Shown: piece by piece, positions 12,075-22,135 of the stretch | How positions within the stretch are numbered: the first letter of the stretch is position 1 | Layout of the letters: every line of letters begins with the position of its first letter | Assembly (NCBI RefSeq): GCF_900112845.1 | Contig: NZ_FONG01000004.1 | Coordinates: 248,001 to 312,000 of the forward strand | Source of the DNA: Actinacidiphila alni | Lineage (GTDB): Bacteria; Actinomycetota; Actinomycetes; Streptomycetales; Streptomycetaceae | DNA: 64,000 nt | Direction of reading: 5' to 3' | The notes under the pieces: generated by a model | Told to the model about the DNA's origin: nothing | Databases searched by the model: none | Seen by the model: only the letters and a program-made list of their open reading frames with translations | Made by a program: the position numbers and the translations under genes

Positions 12075-12130
12075 GGTCGGCAACCGGCTTGCCGACCCTG
12101 CGAAACGGGCGGCGCCCGAGGGGCGCCGCC
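12075..12130 (-). terminator. Two tandem hairpins between ruvX and mltG
   Basis: A perfect 9-bp stem (12075-12083 with 12089-12097, 5-base loop) is followed by a perfect 10-bp stem (12108-12117 with 12121-12130, 3-base loop). The second probably ends the alaS-ruvX transcript. The first overlaps the mltG leader and may act on mltG expression. Confidence 0.6.
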
Positions 12131-12159
12131 GTGTCGCGCGAGACGTTACCGTATCGCGA

Positions 12160-12669
12160 TCAGATGACCACTTCGACGCTCTCGCCCGGAGCTTTACCCG
12201 ACACCCGTTCGGTCTCCAGCGCACTTTGCAGAATAATGACCGCGGCAGCCTGGTCGACTACGGAGCGTCCTTTTTTCGCCTTCACGCCGGAGGCGCGGAG
12301 CCCCTGCGCCGCCGTCACCGTACTCATGCGTTCGTCCACCAGGCGCACCGGGACAGGCGAAATGACTTTCGCCACATGCTGGGCGAAGCCCCGGACCTTG
12401 GCCGCGGCGGGGCCCTCTCCCCCGTTGAGCGAGCGCGGCAGGCCGATGACGACCTCGACCGGTTCGTACTCGGTGACGATCGCGGCCAGCCGCCGTACCG
12501 CGGCGGGCACGTCCCGTCCCGGCACGGTCTCGACGGGGGTGGCGAGGATCCCGTCGGGGTCGCAGGAGGCGACCCCGATCCGGGCGTCCCCGACGTCGAT
12601 CGCCACCCGGACCCCGCGCCGGAAGGGCGCCGCGGGGTCCTGGCCCTGCCGCGGACCGGTCGCCGTCAC
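12160..12669 (-). CDS. ruvX: RuvX/YqgF-type Holliday junction resolvase
   Basis: The 169-residue RNase H-fold nuclease is linked to pre-16S rRNA processing and junction resolution. [17 protein letters not shown] holds the first catalytic Asp, [12 protein letters not shown] the second strand, [10 protein letters not shown] the Glu, and [14 protein letters not shown] the final Asp. The GTG at 12669 overlaps the alaS stop by four bases (GTGA), which links it to alaS as in other actinobacteria. Confidence 0.93.
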   Translation of the reverse strand: MTATGPRQGQDPAAPFRRGVRVAIDVGDARIGVASCDPDGILATPVETVPGRDVPAAVRRLAAIVTEYEPVEVVIGLPRSLNGGEGPAAAKVRGFAQHVAKVISPVPVRLVDERMSTVTAAQGLRASGVKAKKGRSVVDQAAAVIILQSALETERVSGKAPGESVEVVI

Positions 12670-15335
12670 GCCTTCTCGCCGACCAGGCGCTGGACGGCCT
12701 CGACGGCGTCCGGGACCGCGGCCGGGTTCTGGCCGCCGCCCTGGGCGACGTCGTCCTTGCCGCCGCCTCCGCCGCCGAGGGTCTTGGCGGCGGTGCGGAC
12801 CAGCTCACCGGCCTTGATGCCGCGCTCGCGCGCGGCCTCATTGGTGGCGACGACGGTCAGCGGGCGGCCGTTGGCCACCGTGAACAGCGCGACGACGGCG
12901 GGCCGGCCGCCGCCGATCCGCTGCCGCACGTCGAGGACGAGCTTGCGCAGGTCGTCGGCGCCGGTGCCGTCGGGCACCGAGCCGGTCACCAGGGCGACGC
13001 CCTTGATGTCGGCGGCGCTGTCGGCGAGCCCGGCGGCGGCCTGGAGGACCTTCTCCGCGCGGAACCGCTCGATCTCCTTCTCGGCGTCCTTGAGCTTGGC
13101 GAGCATCCCGGCGACCTTGTCGGGCAGCTCCTCGGGGCGGCCCTTGACCAGGTCGGTGAGCTGGGCGACGAGAGTGTGCTCGCGGGCCAGGAAGTTGTAG
13201 GCGTCCACGCCGACCAGGGCCTCGACGCGGCGCACACCGGAGCCGATGGAGGATTCGCCGAGCAGCTTGACCAGGCCGAGCTGGGCGGTGTTGTGCACAT
13301 GGGTGCCGCCGCACAGCTCCTTGGAGAAGTCGCCGATGGTGACGACCCGGACCCGCTCGCCGTACTTCTCGCCGAACTCGGCGATGGCGCCCTGGGCCTT
13401 GGCCTCGGCGATCGGCAGGATCTCGGCGGTGACGTCCAGTTCGCGGGCGAGCACCTCGTTGATCTTCTGCTCGACGTCGGTGAGGACGGTGCCGGGGACG
13501 GCGGCCGGGGAGCCGAAGTCGAAGCGGAAGCGGCCGGGGGCGTTCTCCGAACCGGCCTGGGCGGCGGTCGGGCCGAGGGCGTCGCGCAGCGCCTGGTGGG
13601 TGAGGTGGGTGGCGCTGTGGGCGCGGGCGATGGCACGCCGGCGCACCAGGTCGATCTGGGCCAGCACCTGGGCGCCGACGGTGACTTCGCCGACCTGGAC
13701 GACGCCCTTGTGCACGCTGACGCCGGGCACCGGCTGCTGCACGTCGCGGATCTCGATCACGGCGCCGTTGTCGACCCGGATCCGGCCGGTGTCGGCGAGC
13801 TGGCCGCCGCCCTCGGCGTAGAACGGCGTACGGTCGAGCACCACTTCGACCTCGTCGCCCTCGGTGGCGGCGGGCGACGGGAGGCCGTCGACGAGCAGGC
13901 CGACGACGGTGGCCTCGTTGTGGTTCTCGGTGTAGCCGGTGAATTCGGTGCTGCCGGAGCGGTCGGCGACCTCGCGGTAGGCGGACAGGTCGGCGTGCCC
14001 GGTCTTCTTCGCGCGGGCGTCGGCCTTGGCCTTGTCGCGCTGCTCCTGCATCAGCCGGCGGAAGCCCGCCTCGTCCACCGACAGGCCCTGCTCCGAGGCC
14101 ATTTCGAGGGTGAGGTCGATCGGGAAGCCCCAGGTGTCGTGGAGCAGGAATGCCTTGTCACCGGCGAGCACGGAGCCGCCGGACTGCTTGGTCTCGGTGA
14201 TGGCGGTGTCGAGGATGTTGGTGCCGGCCTTCAGCGTCTTGAGGAAGGCGGCCTCCTCGGCGAGGGCGACGGTCTCGATCCGCTTGCGGTCCGAGATCAG
14301 CTCCGGATACTGCTCGCCCATCGTCTTGATGACGACGTCGGCCAGTTCGGCGACGACCGGCTCGGTGGCGCCCAGCAGCCGCATATTGCGGATGGCGCGG
14401 CGCATGATGCGGCGCAGCACATAGCCGCGGCCCTCGTTGCCGGGGGTGACGCCGTCGCCGATGAGCATCACGGACGTCCGCAGGTGGTCGGCGACGACGC
14501 GCAGGGCGACGTCCGTATCGTGCGACCGGCCGTAGGGCACCCCGGTCAGTTCGGTGGCCTTGTCCATGACCACGCGCAGGGTGTCGGTCTCGTACATGTT
14601 CTGCACGCCCTGCAGGATCATCGCCAGGCGTTCGAGACCGAGGCCGGTGTCGATGTTCTTGCTGGGCAGGTCGCCGAGGATCGGGAAGCTGTCCTTGCCC
14701 TCGCCGGCGCCGCGCACGTACTGCATGAAGACCAGGTTCCAGATCTCCACGTACCGCTCGTCGTTGACGGCCGGGCCGCCCTCGACGCCGAATTCGGGGC
14801 CGCGGTCGTAGTTGATCTCCGAGCACGGGCCGCAGGGGCCGGGGACGCCCATGGACCAGAAGTTGGGGCCCATGCCGAGCCGCTGGATGCGCTCGGCGGG
14901 CACGCCGATGACGTCGCGCCAGATCTGCTCGGCCTCGTCGTCCTCCTCGTACACGGTGATCCAGAGCCGGTCGGGCTCCAGGCCGTAGCCACCGTCCTCC
15001 AGGGAGCCGGTGAGCAGCTCCCAGGCGTACTTGATGGCGCCTTCCTTGAAGTAGTCGCCGAAGGAGAAGTTGCCGCACATCTGGAAGAACGTGCCGTGCC
15101 TGGTGGTCTTGCCGACCTCTTCGATGTCCGGGGTGCGCACGCACTTCTGGACGCTGGTGGCGCGGTCGAAGGGCGGTTTGACCTCGCCGAGGAAGTACGG
15201 CTTGAACGGAACCATGCCCGCCGGGACCAGCAGCAGTGTGGGGTCGTCGGCGATGAGGGACGCCGACGGCACGACGGTGTGCCCGCGCTCCTCGAAGAAG
15301 CGCAGCCAGCGGCGGCGGATTTCTGCCGACTCCAT
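12666..15335 (-). CDS. alaS: Alanyl-tRNA synthetase
   Basis: The 889-residue class II synthetase charges tRNA-Ala. The catalytic core has [19 protein letters not shown] (motif 2 region) and [13 protein letters not shown] (motif 3). The editing domain holds the zinc ligands HSATH and CGGTHVHNT. The C-Ala oligomerisation domain ends with a glycine loop ([10 protein letters not shown]) and a full terminus, so nothing is missing. Its ATG at 15335 overlaps the upstream gene by one base. Confidence 0.98.
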   Translation of the reverse strand: MESAEIRRRWLRFFEERGHTVVPSASLIADDPTLLLVPAGMVPFKPYFLGEVKPPFDRATSVQKCVRTPDIEEVGKTTRHGTFFQMCGNFSFGDYFKEGAIKYAWELLTGSLEDGGYGLEPDRLWITVYEEDDEAEQIWRDVIGVPAERIQRLGMGPNFWSMGVPGPCGPCSEINYDRGPEFGVEGGPAVNDERYVEIWNLVFMQYVRGAGEGKDSFPILGDLPSKNIDTGLGLERLAMILQGVQNMYETDTLRVVMDKATELTGVPYGRSHDTDVALRVVADHLRTSVMLIGDGVTPGNEGRGYVLRRIMRRAIRNMRLLGATEPVVAELADVVIKTMGEQYPELISDRKRIETVALAEEAAFLKTLKAGTNILDTAITETKQSGGSVLAGDKAFLLHDTWGFPIDLTLEMASEQGLSVDEAGFRRLMQEQRDKAKADARAKKTGHADLSAYREVADRSGSTEFTGYTENHNEATVVGLLVDGLPSPAATEGDEVEVVLDRTPFYAEGGGQLADTGRIRVDNGAVIEIRDVQQPVPGVSVHKGVVQVGEVTVGAQVLAQIDLVRRRAIARAHSATHLTHQALRDALGPTAAQAGSENAPGRFRFDFGSPAAVPGTVLTDVEQKINEVLARELDVTAEILPIAEAKAQGAIAEFGEKYGERVRVVTIGDFSKELCGGTHVHNTAQLGLVKLLGESSIGSGVRRVEALVGVDAYNFLAREHTLVAQLTDLVKGRPEELPDKVAGMLAKLKDAEKEIERFRAEKVLQAAAGLADSAADIKGVALVTGSVPDGTGADDLRKLVLDVRQRIGGGRPAVVALFTVANGRPLTVVATNEAARERGIKAGELVRTAAKTLGGGGGGKDDVAQGGGQNPAAVPDAVEAVQRLVGEKA

Positions 15336-15640
15336 CAGTGTTCGTCCTTCCGGTTGTACGCAATGCTCCGGCGCGGTGCCGGGAGTTCAGAGGGTGCTTC
15401 GGTGGTGGCGGCGCTGCCGGTGAGGCCGAGCGCGTCCTGGAGTTCGATCTCGCGCTGCGTCATGCCGGCCCGGACGTCCTGGGCGAACACCCGCAGCCGC
15501 GCCCCGGTCTCCAGCGCCCGGTCGGCCGCGCTCGCCGCGAGGCTCTCCGGGGTGAGGCGGCGCAGCACCCGGTTGACCTTGGTGGTGGCCCACACGCCGG
15601 TGGCGGCACCGGTGAGGAACCAGAACATACGGCGGAACAT
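15335..15640 (-). CDS. Small membrane protein, DUF6167-like
   Basis: A 101-residue protein with one N-terminal membrane or amphipathic helix ([20 protein letters not shown]), then a basic helix [14 protein letters not shown] and a variable tail. Proteins of this form sit just upstream of alaS in Streptomyces; function is unknown. The ATG at 15640 has a GAGG site; a longer frame from 15676 lacks one. The stop codon overlaps the alaS start by one base, which points to coupled translation. Confidence 0.75.
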   Translation of the reverse strand: MFRRMFWFLTGAATGVWATTKVNRVLRRLTPESLAASAADRALETGARLRVFAQDVRAGMTQREIELQDALGLTGSAATTEAPSELPAPRRSIAYNRKDEH

Positions 15641-15647
15641 ACGGGCC

Positions 15648-16103
15648 TCAGTCCTTCGAGCGGTTGCGACGGCCACCGCGCCGGGCGGCGGGGAGCACCT
15701 TGCCGGACGCGGCGGTCCCGCCGCGCCTGCGGGCGCCGCGGGTGTCCGCCGCGTCCGCGGTCCGCAGGCCGACCGCGCGCCGTACGCCGTAGCTGAACGC
15801 GGCGACCTTGACCAGCGGGCCGCCGAAGGCGGACGCGACGGTCGAGGAGAGCGCGGACGCGTTGGCCGTCACCTCGGCCACCTCGGCGGTGATGGTGTCG
15901 ACCCGGTCGAGCTGGCTGTGCGCGGAGCGCAGCGCGTCGGAGGCGTCGCCGAGCAGCGGTACGGCCTGCTCGGTGATCCCGGCCACGAGTTCGCTGGTCC
16001 GCCTGAGCGTCTGGGCGAGCCTGACCAGCGCGACGGCCAGGAACGACACCAGGATCGCCCAGAAGACCGCCACGATCAGGCCAGCCACCTCTGCACCGGA
16101 CAC
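15648..16103 (-). CDS. DUF948 membrane protein
   Basis: A 151-residue protein with one N-terminal membrane helix (VAGLIVAVFWAILVSFLAVALV) followed by a long helical region with heptad spacing (about residues 30-105), typical of DUF948 proteins, and a basic Arg/Gly-rich tail. Its role is unknown; it belongs to the alaS gene set in actinobacteria. The GTG at 16103 is favoured by GAGGGAG upstream. The spacing to the next gene is 7 bases. Confidence 0.8.
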   Translation of the reverse strand: MSGAEVAGLIVAVFWAILVSFLAVALVRLAQTLRRTSELVAGITEQAVPLLGDASDALRSAHSQLDRVDTITAEVAEVTANASALSSTVASAFGGPLVKVAAFSYGVRRAVGLRTADAADTRGARRRGGTAASGKVLPAARRGGRRNRSKD

Positions 16104-16321
16104 GTTGCTGCGCTCCCTCACGGTCGGCTCTGCACGACGGTTTTCGCGCCACGACATCGGCTTCCGACCTTATCGCGCCGGGCCTGCGCGTCCGTACCGC
16201 ATTAGGCGCGCGCCGGACCGCGACTCGCGGGCGCCCTGGTCGGTGCCCGCGGGCGCCCTTATACCACCACGCGGCGGCGGGATTGTACGGTCCGCACACC
16301 CTCAAGTACGCTCCGTGCACC

Positions 16322-18427
16322 ATGGAGACTGTGGGTAATCTCCCGATCGAGCTGACCAGCTTCGTCGGCCGGACGTCCGAACTCGCCGAGTTGGACGTGC
16401 TGTTGGCGCAGTCCAGGCTGAGCACCCTGACCGGCGCGGGCGGGGTCGGCAAGACCCGGCTGGCGCTGCGCGCGGCGCGCCGGGCGCAGGACCGTTTCCC
16501 CGACGGGGCCTGGCTGGTCGAGCTGTCCGGGCTCGGCGACGCCTCGCTGCTGGACCACGCGGTCGCCGAGGCGCTGCGGCTGGCCGACCACACCACCCGG
16601 TCGCCGCGTGCGGTGCTGACCGAGCGGCTGGCCGACCGCGAGCTGCTGCTGGTGCTGGACGGCTACGACCGGCTGCCGGCCGAAGTGGCCGGTCTCGCCG
16701 CGGAGTTGCTGCGCCGGGCGCCGGGCCTGCGGGTGCTGGCGGCAGGGCGCAGGCCGCTGGGGGTCACCGGGGAACGGCTGCTGCCGCTGGAGCCGCTGCC
16801 GGCGGCGGACGCGGACAGCGACGCGGTGCGGCTGTTCGCCGAGCGGGCGGCGGCGGTGCTGCCGGGTTTCACGGTGACGGCCGCGAACAGCGGCCCGGTG
16901 GTGGAGCTGTGCGCGCGGCTCGACGGTCTGCCGCTGGCACTCGAACTGGCGGCGGTACGGCTGCGGGCGCTGTCGGTGGAGCAGGTGCTCGACCGGCTCG
17001 ACGACCCTTTCCGGCTGCTGACCGGCGGTGATCCGACGGCGCCCGCGCGGCACCGGGCGCTGCGGACGGCGATCGGCTGGAGCCACGAGCTGTGCACACC
17101 GGGCCAGCGGCTGCTGTGGGCGCGCCTGTCGGTCTTCGCCGGGCGCTTCGACCTGGACGCGGCGGAGTACGTGTGCGCGGGTCCCGATCTGGCGGCCGAG
17201 GACATCGTGGAGACGGTGTCGGCGCTGGTCGACCAGTCGGTGCTCGGCCGCGAGGAGGGCGCCGACGGTCTGGTGCGCTACCGGATGCTGGACACCGTCC
17301 GGGAGTACGGCGCCGGGTGGCTGGCCGCGCTCGGCGACGACGAGCGGATGCGGCGCCGGCACCGCGACTGGTACCTGGGCCTGGCGACCTGGTGCGAGCT
17401 GGACTGGTTCAGCCCGCGGCAGTCGGAGGTGGCCGCGCGGGTGGAGGCCGACCTGCCGAATCTGCGGCTCGCGCTGGAGTTCAGTCTCGACGGGACTCCC
17501 GACCGGCCGCCGGAGGACCCGGCCGTCGGCCAGTACCTGGCGGCGACCATGTGGTTCTGCTGGGTGGGCTGCGGCCGGCTCGCCGAGGGCAGGCACTGGC
17601 TGGAGCGGGCGCTCGACATCGCCGACGGGCGCTCGGAGGCGCGCGCCAAGGTGATGTGGGTGTACGGCTATGTGACGCTGCTCCAGGGCGACTCGGTCGC
17701 GGCCCTCGAAGTGCTCCAGCGGTGCCGGGCCGAGGCGGAGGCCGCGGACAACGGGACGGCGCTGGCGTACGCGGTGCACCGGCTCGGCTGCCTCGCGCTG
17801 GTCTCCGACGACATGCCGCGGGCCGAGCGGTACATCGGCGACGCGCTGCTGCGCTACCGGCGGATCGGCGAGCTGAACAGCAATGTGCTGATGGCGCAGG
17901 TCGAGCTGGCGATGGCGGTGGCCTTCCAGGGCGATCTGGAGCAGGCGGTGGCGCTGGCGACCGAGGCGCGGAACATCTGCCACGACCACGGCGAGCGGTG
18001 GACGCTGGCGTACGCGCTCTATGTGCTGGGTTACGCGGCCTGGCTCGGCGGCGACCGGGCGCAGGCGCGGGCGCTGGCCGAGGAGTCACTGGCGATCGAC
18101 CACGCCTTCCACGACCTGGTCGGCGCCGTGCTCGCGCTGGAGCTGCTGGCCCTGATCACCGAGGACGAGGGCGCGCCGCACGACGCGGCGGTGCTCCAGG
18201 GCGCGGCCGGCCGGCTGTGGGCGTCGGTGGGGCTGCGCCTGTTCGGCTCGCGTTATTTCAACGCCCCGCACACCCTGTGCGAGGCCCGGGTCCGGGCGGC
18301 GCTGGGCGACGACGCCTACGCCGCCGCGCTGCGCGAGGGCGAACGGCTCGGCCTGGACGAGGCGGTGCGCCGCGCGACCGGGCAGCGGCCGGTCAGGGTA
18401 CGGGCGCCCGAGGTGCGGGCCCCGTGA
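16322..18427 (+). CDS. NB-ARC/TPR ATPase, regulator-like
   Basis: This 701-residue STAND-type ATPase has Walker A GAGGVGKT at residues 38-45, Walker B in LLLVLDGYD (about 115), the GLPLALELAAVRL motif typical of NB-ARC regulators, a winged-helix stretch (GWSHELCTPGQRLLWARLSVFAG), and C-terminal TPR-like helices from about residue 350 on. Related proteins are AfsR- or LuxR-type transcription activators, but no DNA-binding domain is found at either end, so it may act through a partner. ATG at 16322 gives the family start (NLP.ELTSFVGR); no ribosome site is evident, so a leaderless or weakly initiated mRNA is possible. It faces rpsD across a terminator. Confidence 0.85.
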   Translation: METVGNLPIELTSFVGRTSELAELDVLLAQSRLSTLTGAGGVGKTRLALRAARRAQDRFPDGAWLVELSGLGDASLLDHAVAEALRLADHTTRSPRAVLTERLADRELLLVLDGYDRLPAEVAGLAAELLRRAPGLRVLAAGRRPLGVTGERLLPLEPLPAADADSDAVRLFAERAAAVLPGFTVTAANSGPVVELCARLDGLPLALELAAVRLRALSVEQVLDRLDDPFRLLTGGDPTAPARHRALRTAIGWSHELCTPGQRLLWARLSVFAGRFDLDAAEYVCAGPDLAAEDIVETVSALVDQSVLGREEGADGLVRYRMLDTVREYGAGWLAALGDDERMRRRHRDWYLGLATWCELDWFSPRQSEVAARVEADLPNLRLALEFSLDGTPDRPPEDPAVGQYLAATMWFCWVGCGRLAEGRHWLERALDIADGRSEARAKVMWVYGYVTLLQGDSVAALEVLQRCRAEAEAADNGTALAYAVHRLGCLALVSDDMPRAERYIGDALLRYRRIGELNSNVLMAQVELAMAVAFQGDLEQAVALATEARNICHDHGERWTLAYALYVLGYAAWLGGDRAQARALAEESLAIDHAFHDLVGAVLALELLALITEDEGAPHDAAVLQGAAGRLWASVGLRLFGSRYFNAPHTLCEARVRAALGDDAYAAALREGERLGLDEAVRRATGQRPVRVRAPEVRAP

Positions 18428-18433
18428 CGCGCT

Positions 18434-18465
18434 CAGGGGCGCGGGGAGGTGTCCCCGCGCCCCTG
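18434..18465. terminator. Bidirectional terminator between the NB-ARC gene and rpsD
   Basis: A perfect 14-bp stem (18434-18447 with 18452-18465) with a 4-base loop lies between two converging genes and can serve both. Confidence 0.85.
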
Positions 18466-18491
18466 GTCGGCACGCTGCCGCGCTGAAGGGA

Positions 18492-19106
18492 TCAGCGGGC
18501 GTAGTACTCGACGACGAGCTGCTCGTCGCAGATGACCGGGATCTCGTTGCGGTTGGGGTCGCGGTCGAGACGGAAGGCCAGCGCCTGGAGATTGGTCTGG
18601 AGGTAGCGGGGCGTCTCGCCCTCGCCCGCCCAGCCGCCCTCGCGGGCGACGATGAAGGGCGTCTTCTCGCGGGACCGCTCGCGGACCGTCACGACGTCGT
18701 CCGGACGGACCCGGTAGGACGGCTTGTCGACCTTGCGGCCGTTGACCTCGATGTGGCCGTGCACGACCATCTGGCGCGACTGGTAGATCGTACGGGCCAG
18801 GCCGGCGCGGAGCACGAGCGCGTCGAGGCGCCGCTCCAGCTCGATGATCAGCGCGTCGCCGGTCCGCAGGCCGGAGACCTTCTTGGCCCGGTCGTACGCG
18901 CGCTGCATCTGCCGCTCGCTGATGTCGTACTGCGCGCGCAGCCGCTGCTTCTCCAGCAGCCGGGTCTTGTAGTCGCTGTTCTGCTTGCGACCACGGCCGT
19001 GCTCACCGGGCGGGTAGGGGCGGGCCTCGAAGTACTTGACCGCCTTCGGGGTGAGCGCGATGCCCAGCGCCCGGGACTTCTTGACCTTGGGACGCGACTG
19101 ATTCAC
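18492..19106 (-). CDS. rpsD: Ribosomal protein S4
   Basis: The 204-residue S4 binds 16S rRNA early in 30S assembly. The S4 domain is at about residues 93-155 ([34 protein letters not shown] region). The N-terminal zinc finger of other S4 proteins is replaced by [10 protein letters not shown], with no cysteines, so this is the zinc-free type. It is a monocistronic gene here, away from the alpha operon. It diverges from the DUF2470 gene, and an iron box lies 23 bases upstream of its start. Confidence 0.97.
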   Translation of the reverse strand: MNQSRPKVKKSRALGIALTPKAVKYFEARPYPPGEHGRGRKQNSDYKTRLLEKQRLRAQYDISERQMQRAYDRAKKVSGLRTGDALIIELERRLDALVLRAGLARTIYQSRQMVVHGHIEVNGRKVDKPSYRVRPDDVVTVRERSREKTPFIVAREGGWAGEGETPRYLQTNLQALAFRLDRDPNRNEIPVICDEQLVVEYYAR

Positions 19107-19128
19107 GTGCGTCGAACCTCCGTGTAAA

Positions 19129-19147
19129 TTAGGTAAGGCTTACCTTA
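19129..19147. promoter_or_regulatory. Iron box (DmdR1/IdeR/DtxR operator)
   Basis: TTAGGTAAGGCTTACCTTA matches the DtxR-family consensus TTAGGTTAGGCTAACCTAA at 16 of 19 positions and is a near-perfect dyad. It ends 14 bases before the ATG of the DUF2470 gene, just ahead of its GAGGAG ribosome site, where a bound repressor would block transcription. It is also 23 bases from the rpsD start on the other strand. Confidence 0.85.
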
Positions 19148-19161
19148 GCTGAGGAGATCGC

Positions 19162-19950
19162 ATGATTCGACCCGGGAACCCCATGTCTGGCGTACCAGCG
19201 CACGGTCAGCCGCGTCCCGAAGCGGAAGAAGCGCCCCGGCTGCCTTCGGCAGCCGAACGCGCGCGAACTCTCGTCGAGAATAACGCGTCCGCGGTGATGA
19301 CGGTCCCCGGCCTGGTCACGGGCCCGGCCGACGACATGACGCCGCTGCGGCGGTCGGTCTGCCCGACGGGAGACGTGTTCCTGCTGTTCCCGGACGAATC
19401 GCCCGTGGTGCGCGTGGTCCTGGCCGCGGACGGCGAGGAGATCGAGGCTGTGCTGGAAATCACGGATGTGGCGCCGGTCGCAGTGCCGCACCGGATCCGC
19501 GGCCGGGCCTGGGTCGCCGGCTGGCTGACGGCGGTGCCCGGCGGCACCCCGCAGGCCGGTACGACGCTGGTGCGGCTGGAGACCGGCGAGATCTCGCTCG
19601 ACGACCTGTGGGGCGCGGCCCTGGTGGAGCCGGACGAGTTCGCGGACGCCGCCGCCGATCCGCTGGCCTGCTGCGAGACGGAGCTGCTCCAGCACCTGGC
19701 CGCGGCGCACGGCCCGGACGTCGGGCTGCTGTGCGGCCTGGTCGGCCGCTCCGGGCTGCCGTGCGGCGACGCGGACCCGTCCGCCGTGGCCGCGGTGCCG
19801 CTGGCGCTCGACCGCTTCGGGCTGCGGGTCCGCTTCACCGGCGACGACGGCGTCTTCGACGCCCGTTTCGACTTCCCCGAGCCGGTCGAGGACCGGGACG
19901 GCCTGCGCCGTTCCATGCTCGTCCTCTTCGAGGCGGCGCGGGACTCGTAG
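19162..19950 (+). CDS. DUF2470 protein, probably iron-regulated and haem-related
   Basis: A 262-residue soluble protein. The N-terminal half (SAAERARTLVENNASAVMTVPG onward) resembles the split-barrel of pyridoxamine-oxidase/HugZ-like haem proteins. The C-terminal part from about residue 175 fits DUF2470: ETELLQHLAAAHG followed by AVPLALDRFGLRVRF and DARFDFPEPVEDRD. In HugZ-type proteins this domain completes a haem-binding site; catalysis here is not proved. The iron box directly upstream supports a role when iron is scarce. ATG at 19162 has GAGGAG at 19151-19156. The gene's stop lies within a tandem repeat. Confidence 0.8.
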   Translation: MIRPGNPMSGVPAHGQPRPEAEEAPRLPSAAERARTLVENNASAVMTVPGLVTGPADDMTPLRRSVCPTGDVFLLFPDESPVVRVVLAADGEEIEAVLEITDVAPVAVPHRIRGRAWVAGWLTAVPGGTPQAGTTLVRLETGEISLDDLWGAALVEPDEFADAAADPLACCETELLQHLAAAHGPDVGLLCGLVGRSGLPCGDADPSAVAAVPLALDRFGLRVRFTGDDGVFDARFDFPEPVEDRDGLRRSMLVLFEAARDS

Positions 19951-20020
19951 CGGCCCGGGACTCATGACGGTGCGGGGCTCGTAACGGCGCGCGAGTCGTA
20001 ACGGCACGGAAGTCGTAACG
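19936..20020. repeat. Five 17-bp tandem repeats
   Basis: Five imperfect copies of a 17-base unit (GCGCGGGACTCGTAGCG and variants, most ending GTCGTAACG) run head to tail from the last codons of the DUF2470 gene into the gap before rarA; a sixth partial copy follows. The first unit contains the TAG stop. Copies 3-5 are most alike, which suggests recent slippage. Confidence 0.85.
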
Positions 20021-20046
20021 GCGCGGGCGCTGAATTCCGGCGGGTG

Positions 20047-21411
20047 TCAGTCCTCGGTGGCGCCCGCCGAACCGGACAGCCGCTCCCTGACCCGGTCCAG
20101 GACGTCCGCGTAACGGGCCTCGGTGCCGTGCCGGGTGGGTTCGTAGTAGCGGCGGTCGCGCAATTCGTCCGGCGCGTACTGCTGGGCCGCGATACCGCCG
20201 GGCACGTCGTGCGGGTACACATAGCCCTGCGCGTGCCCGAGCTTGGCGGCGCCCTTGTAATGGCCGTCGCGCAGATGCGCCGGTACGGGGCCGGCCTTGC
20301 CCGCCCGTACGTCCGCGAGCGCCGCGCCGATCGCGGTGGTGGCCGCGTTGGACTTCGGGGCGAGCGCCAGCGCGATGGTCGCGTGGCTCAGCGTCAGGGC
20401 GGCCTCGGGAAAGCCGATCATCGCCACGGCCTGCGCGGCGGCGACGGCGGTCGGCAGCGCCGTCGGGTCGGCGAGGCCGATGTCCTCGCTCGCGGAGATC
20501 ATCAGGCGGCGCGCGATGAAGCGCGGGTCCTCGCCCGCGTCGATCATCCGGGCCAGATAGTGCAGCGCCGCGTCCACGTCGGAGCCGCGGATCGACTTGA
20601 TCAGGGCGCTGGCGACGTCGTAATGCTGGTCACCGTCCCGGTCGTAGCGGACCGCGGCGCGGTCGACGGACTCCTCCAGGGTGGCCAGCGTCAGGGTGTC
20701 CTCGCCCTTGTCGAGCGCCGAGCCGACACCCGCCTCCAGGGCGGTCAGGGCGCGGCGGGCGTCGCCGCCGGCGATCCGCAGCAGGTGTTCCTCGGCGTCC
20801 TCGGGCAGCGTCACGGCGCCGCCGAGACCGCGCTCGTCGCTCACCGCGCGGCGCAGCACCCCGCGCAGGTCGTCGTCGGTGAGCGGCTCCAGCGTCAGCA
20901 GCAGCGAGCGGGACAGCAGCGGCGAGATCACCGAGAAGTACGGATTCTCGGTGGTGGCCGCGATGAGCGTGACCCAGCGGTTCTCCACGGCGGGCAGCAG
21001 GGAGTCCTGCTGGGCCTTGCTGAAGCGGTGGATCTCGTCGAGGAACAGCACCGTCTCGCGCTGGTAGGCGCCGGACTGGCGCTTGGCGCTCTCGATGACC
21101 GCGCGGACCTCCTTGACGCCCGCGGTGATCGCCGACAGTTCCACGAAGCGCTTGTCGGTGGCCTTGCTGACCACGTACGCGAGGGTCGTCTTGCCCGTGC
21201 CGGGCGGGCCCCACAGGATCACCGAGGAGGCGCCCGCCGGGCCGCCGCCGTCGGCCACCAGGCGGCGCAGCGGTGAGCCGGGGCGCAGCAGGTGCTGCTG
21301 CCCGACGACCTCGTCGAGGGTACGGGGCCGCATCCGTACGGCGAGCGGGCTGCTGCCCGGCTCCCGTTCCTGACGGTCCTCTGCGGCTGCGGTGAACAGA
21401 TCTGGCTCCAC
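20047..21411 (-). CDS. rarA: Replication-associated recombination protein RarA (MgsA)
   Basis: The 454-residue AAA+ ATPase acts at stalled replication forks. Walker A is GPPGTGKT (68-75), Walker [10 protein letters not shown], sensor 1 ATTENP, and the C-terminal tetramer domain holds the typical [11 protein letters not shown] and [19 protein letters not shown] segments. The GTG at 21411 gives [11 protein letters not shown], the usual Streptomyces start. It converges on the DUF2470 gene, with a tandem repeat between. Confidence 0.96.
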   Translation of the reverse strand: MEPDLFTAAAEDRQEREPGSSPLAVRMRPRTLDEVVGQQHLLRPGSPLRRLVADGGGPAGASSVILWGPPGTGKTTLAYVVSKATDKRFVELSAITAGVKEVRAVIESAKRQSGAYQRETVLFLDEIHRFSKAQQDSLLPAVENRWVTLIAATTENPYFSVISPLLSRSLLLTLEPLTDDDLRGVLRRAVSDERGLGGAVTLPEDAEEHLLRIAGGDARRALTALEAGVGSALDKGEDTLTLATLEESVDRAAVRYDRDGDQHYDVASALIKSIRGSDVDAALHYLARMIDAGEDPRFIARRLMISASEDIGLADPTALPTAVAAAQAVAMIGFPEAALTLSHATIALALAPKSNAATTAIGAALADVRAGKAGPVPAHLRDGHYKGAAKLGHAQGYVYPHDVPGGIAAQQYAPDELRDRRYYEPTRHGTEARYADVLDRVRERLSGSAGATED

Positions 21412-21421
21412 GTCCAGCAGC

Positions 21422-22135
21422 CTAATTCGTGGGTCGGACACTCCGGTCCGCGGCGGCCGCGAGCAGCGCTTCGACCAGGCGCGGGTCGGTGGCGTTCTCC
21501 GGGTGCCACTGGACGCCGAGGGCGAAGCGGGCGCCCGGCACCTCGACGGCTTCCACGGTGCCGTCGTCCGCGTGCGCGGCGGCTTCCAGACCGGCGCCGA
21601 GGCGGTCCACCGCCTGGTGGTGGTACGTCGGTACGGTCTGCGGTCCCGGCAGGACGCGGGCCAGCAGGGTGCCGGGGACGGGGGTGACGCGGTGCTCGCC
21701 GAAGACGCCGGGCGTCGGGGCGTGGGCGTCGTGGCCGACGCGGTCGGGCAGGTGCTGGAGCAGGGTGCCGCCGTGCAGCACGTTCAGCAGTTGCATGCCG
21801 CGGCAGATGCCGAGCACAGGGGTGCCGCTGTCCAGCGCGGCGCGCAGCACGGCGGTCTCCCACGTGTCGCGCTCCGGCGCGGGCGGGCCGGTCCGCGGGT
21901 GCCGCGGCTGCCCGTAGTGTTCGGGCCCCACATCGGGGCCGCCCGCCACGATGACCGCGTCCATCCGGCCCACGGCCTCACCGGCCGCCTCCGCCACGTC
22001 GGGCGGCAGCAGCACCGCGACCCCGCCCGCCTCCCGCACCAGCCGCGGATACCCTGCGGGCAGCAGCACCGCCTCGGTGTCCCACACCCCCCAGCGCGCC
22101 CGCTCCAGATACGTGGTGATCCCGACCAAAGCCAT
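21422..22135 (-). CDS. Gamma-glutamyl hydrolase (PuuD-like class I amidotransferase)
   Basis: The 237-residue peptidase C26 enzyme would split a gamma-glutamyl amide to glutamate and the freed product. The catalytic nucleophile is C111 in [11 protein letters not shown], with H211 and E213 in QWHPE; the [12 protein letters not shown] loop is typical of gamma-glutamyl-GABA hydrolases. ATG at 22135 has GGAGGG upstream. It lies on the minus strand next to a divergent gene set for gamma-glutamylation and oxidation, which makes it the likely last step of that pathway. The stop is 10 bases from the rarA start. Confidence 0.88.
   Translation of the reverse strand: MALVGITTYLERARWGVWDTEAVLLPAGYPRLVREAGGVAVLLPPDVAEAAGEAVGRMDAVIVAGGPDVGPEHYGQPRHPRTGPPAPERDTWETAVLRAALDSGTPVLGICRGMQLLNVLHGGTLLQHLPDRVGHDAHAPTPGVFGEHRVTPVPGTLLARVLPGPQTVPTYHHQAVDRLGAGLEAAAHADDGTVEAVEVPGARFALGVQWHPENATDPRLVEALLAAAADRSVRPTN

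Noticed and set aside
10108..13200. 1030-residue plus-strand open frame
   Set aside because: It lies opposite mltG, ruvX and alaS. Its leucine/valine runs reflect the reverse complement of the MltG glutamine repeats.
13176..16205. 1009-residue plus-strand open frame
   Set aside because: It is the shadow of alaS and its two small membrane-protein neighbours, which have clear families.
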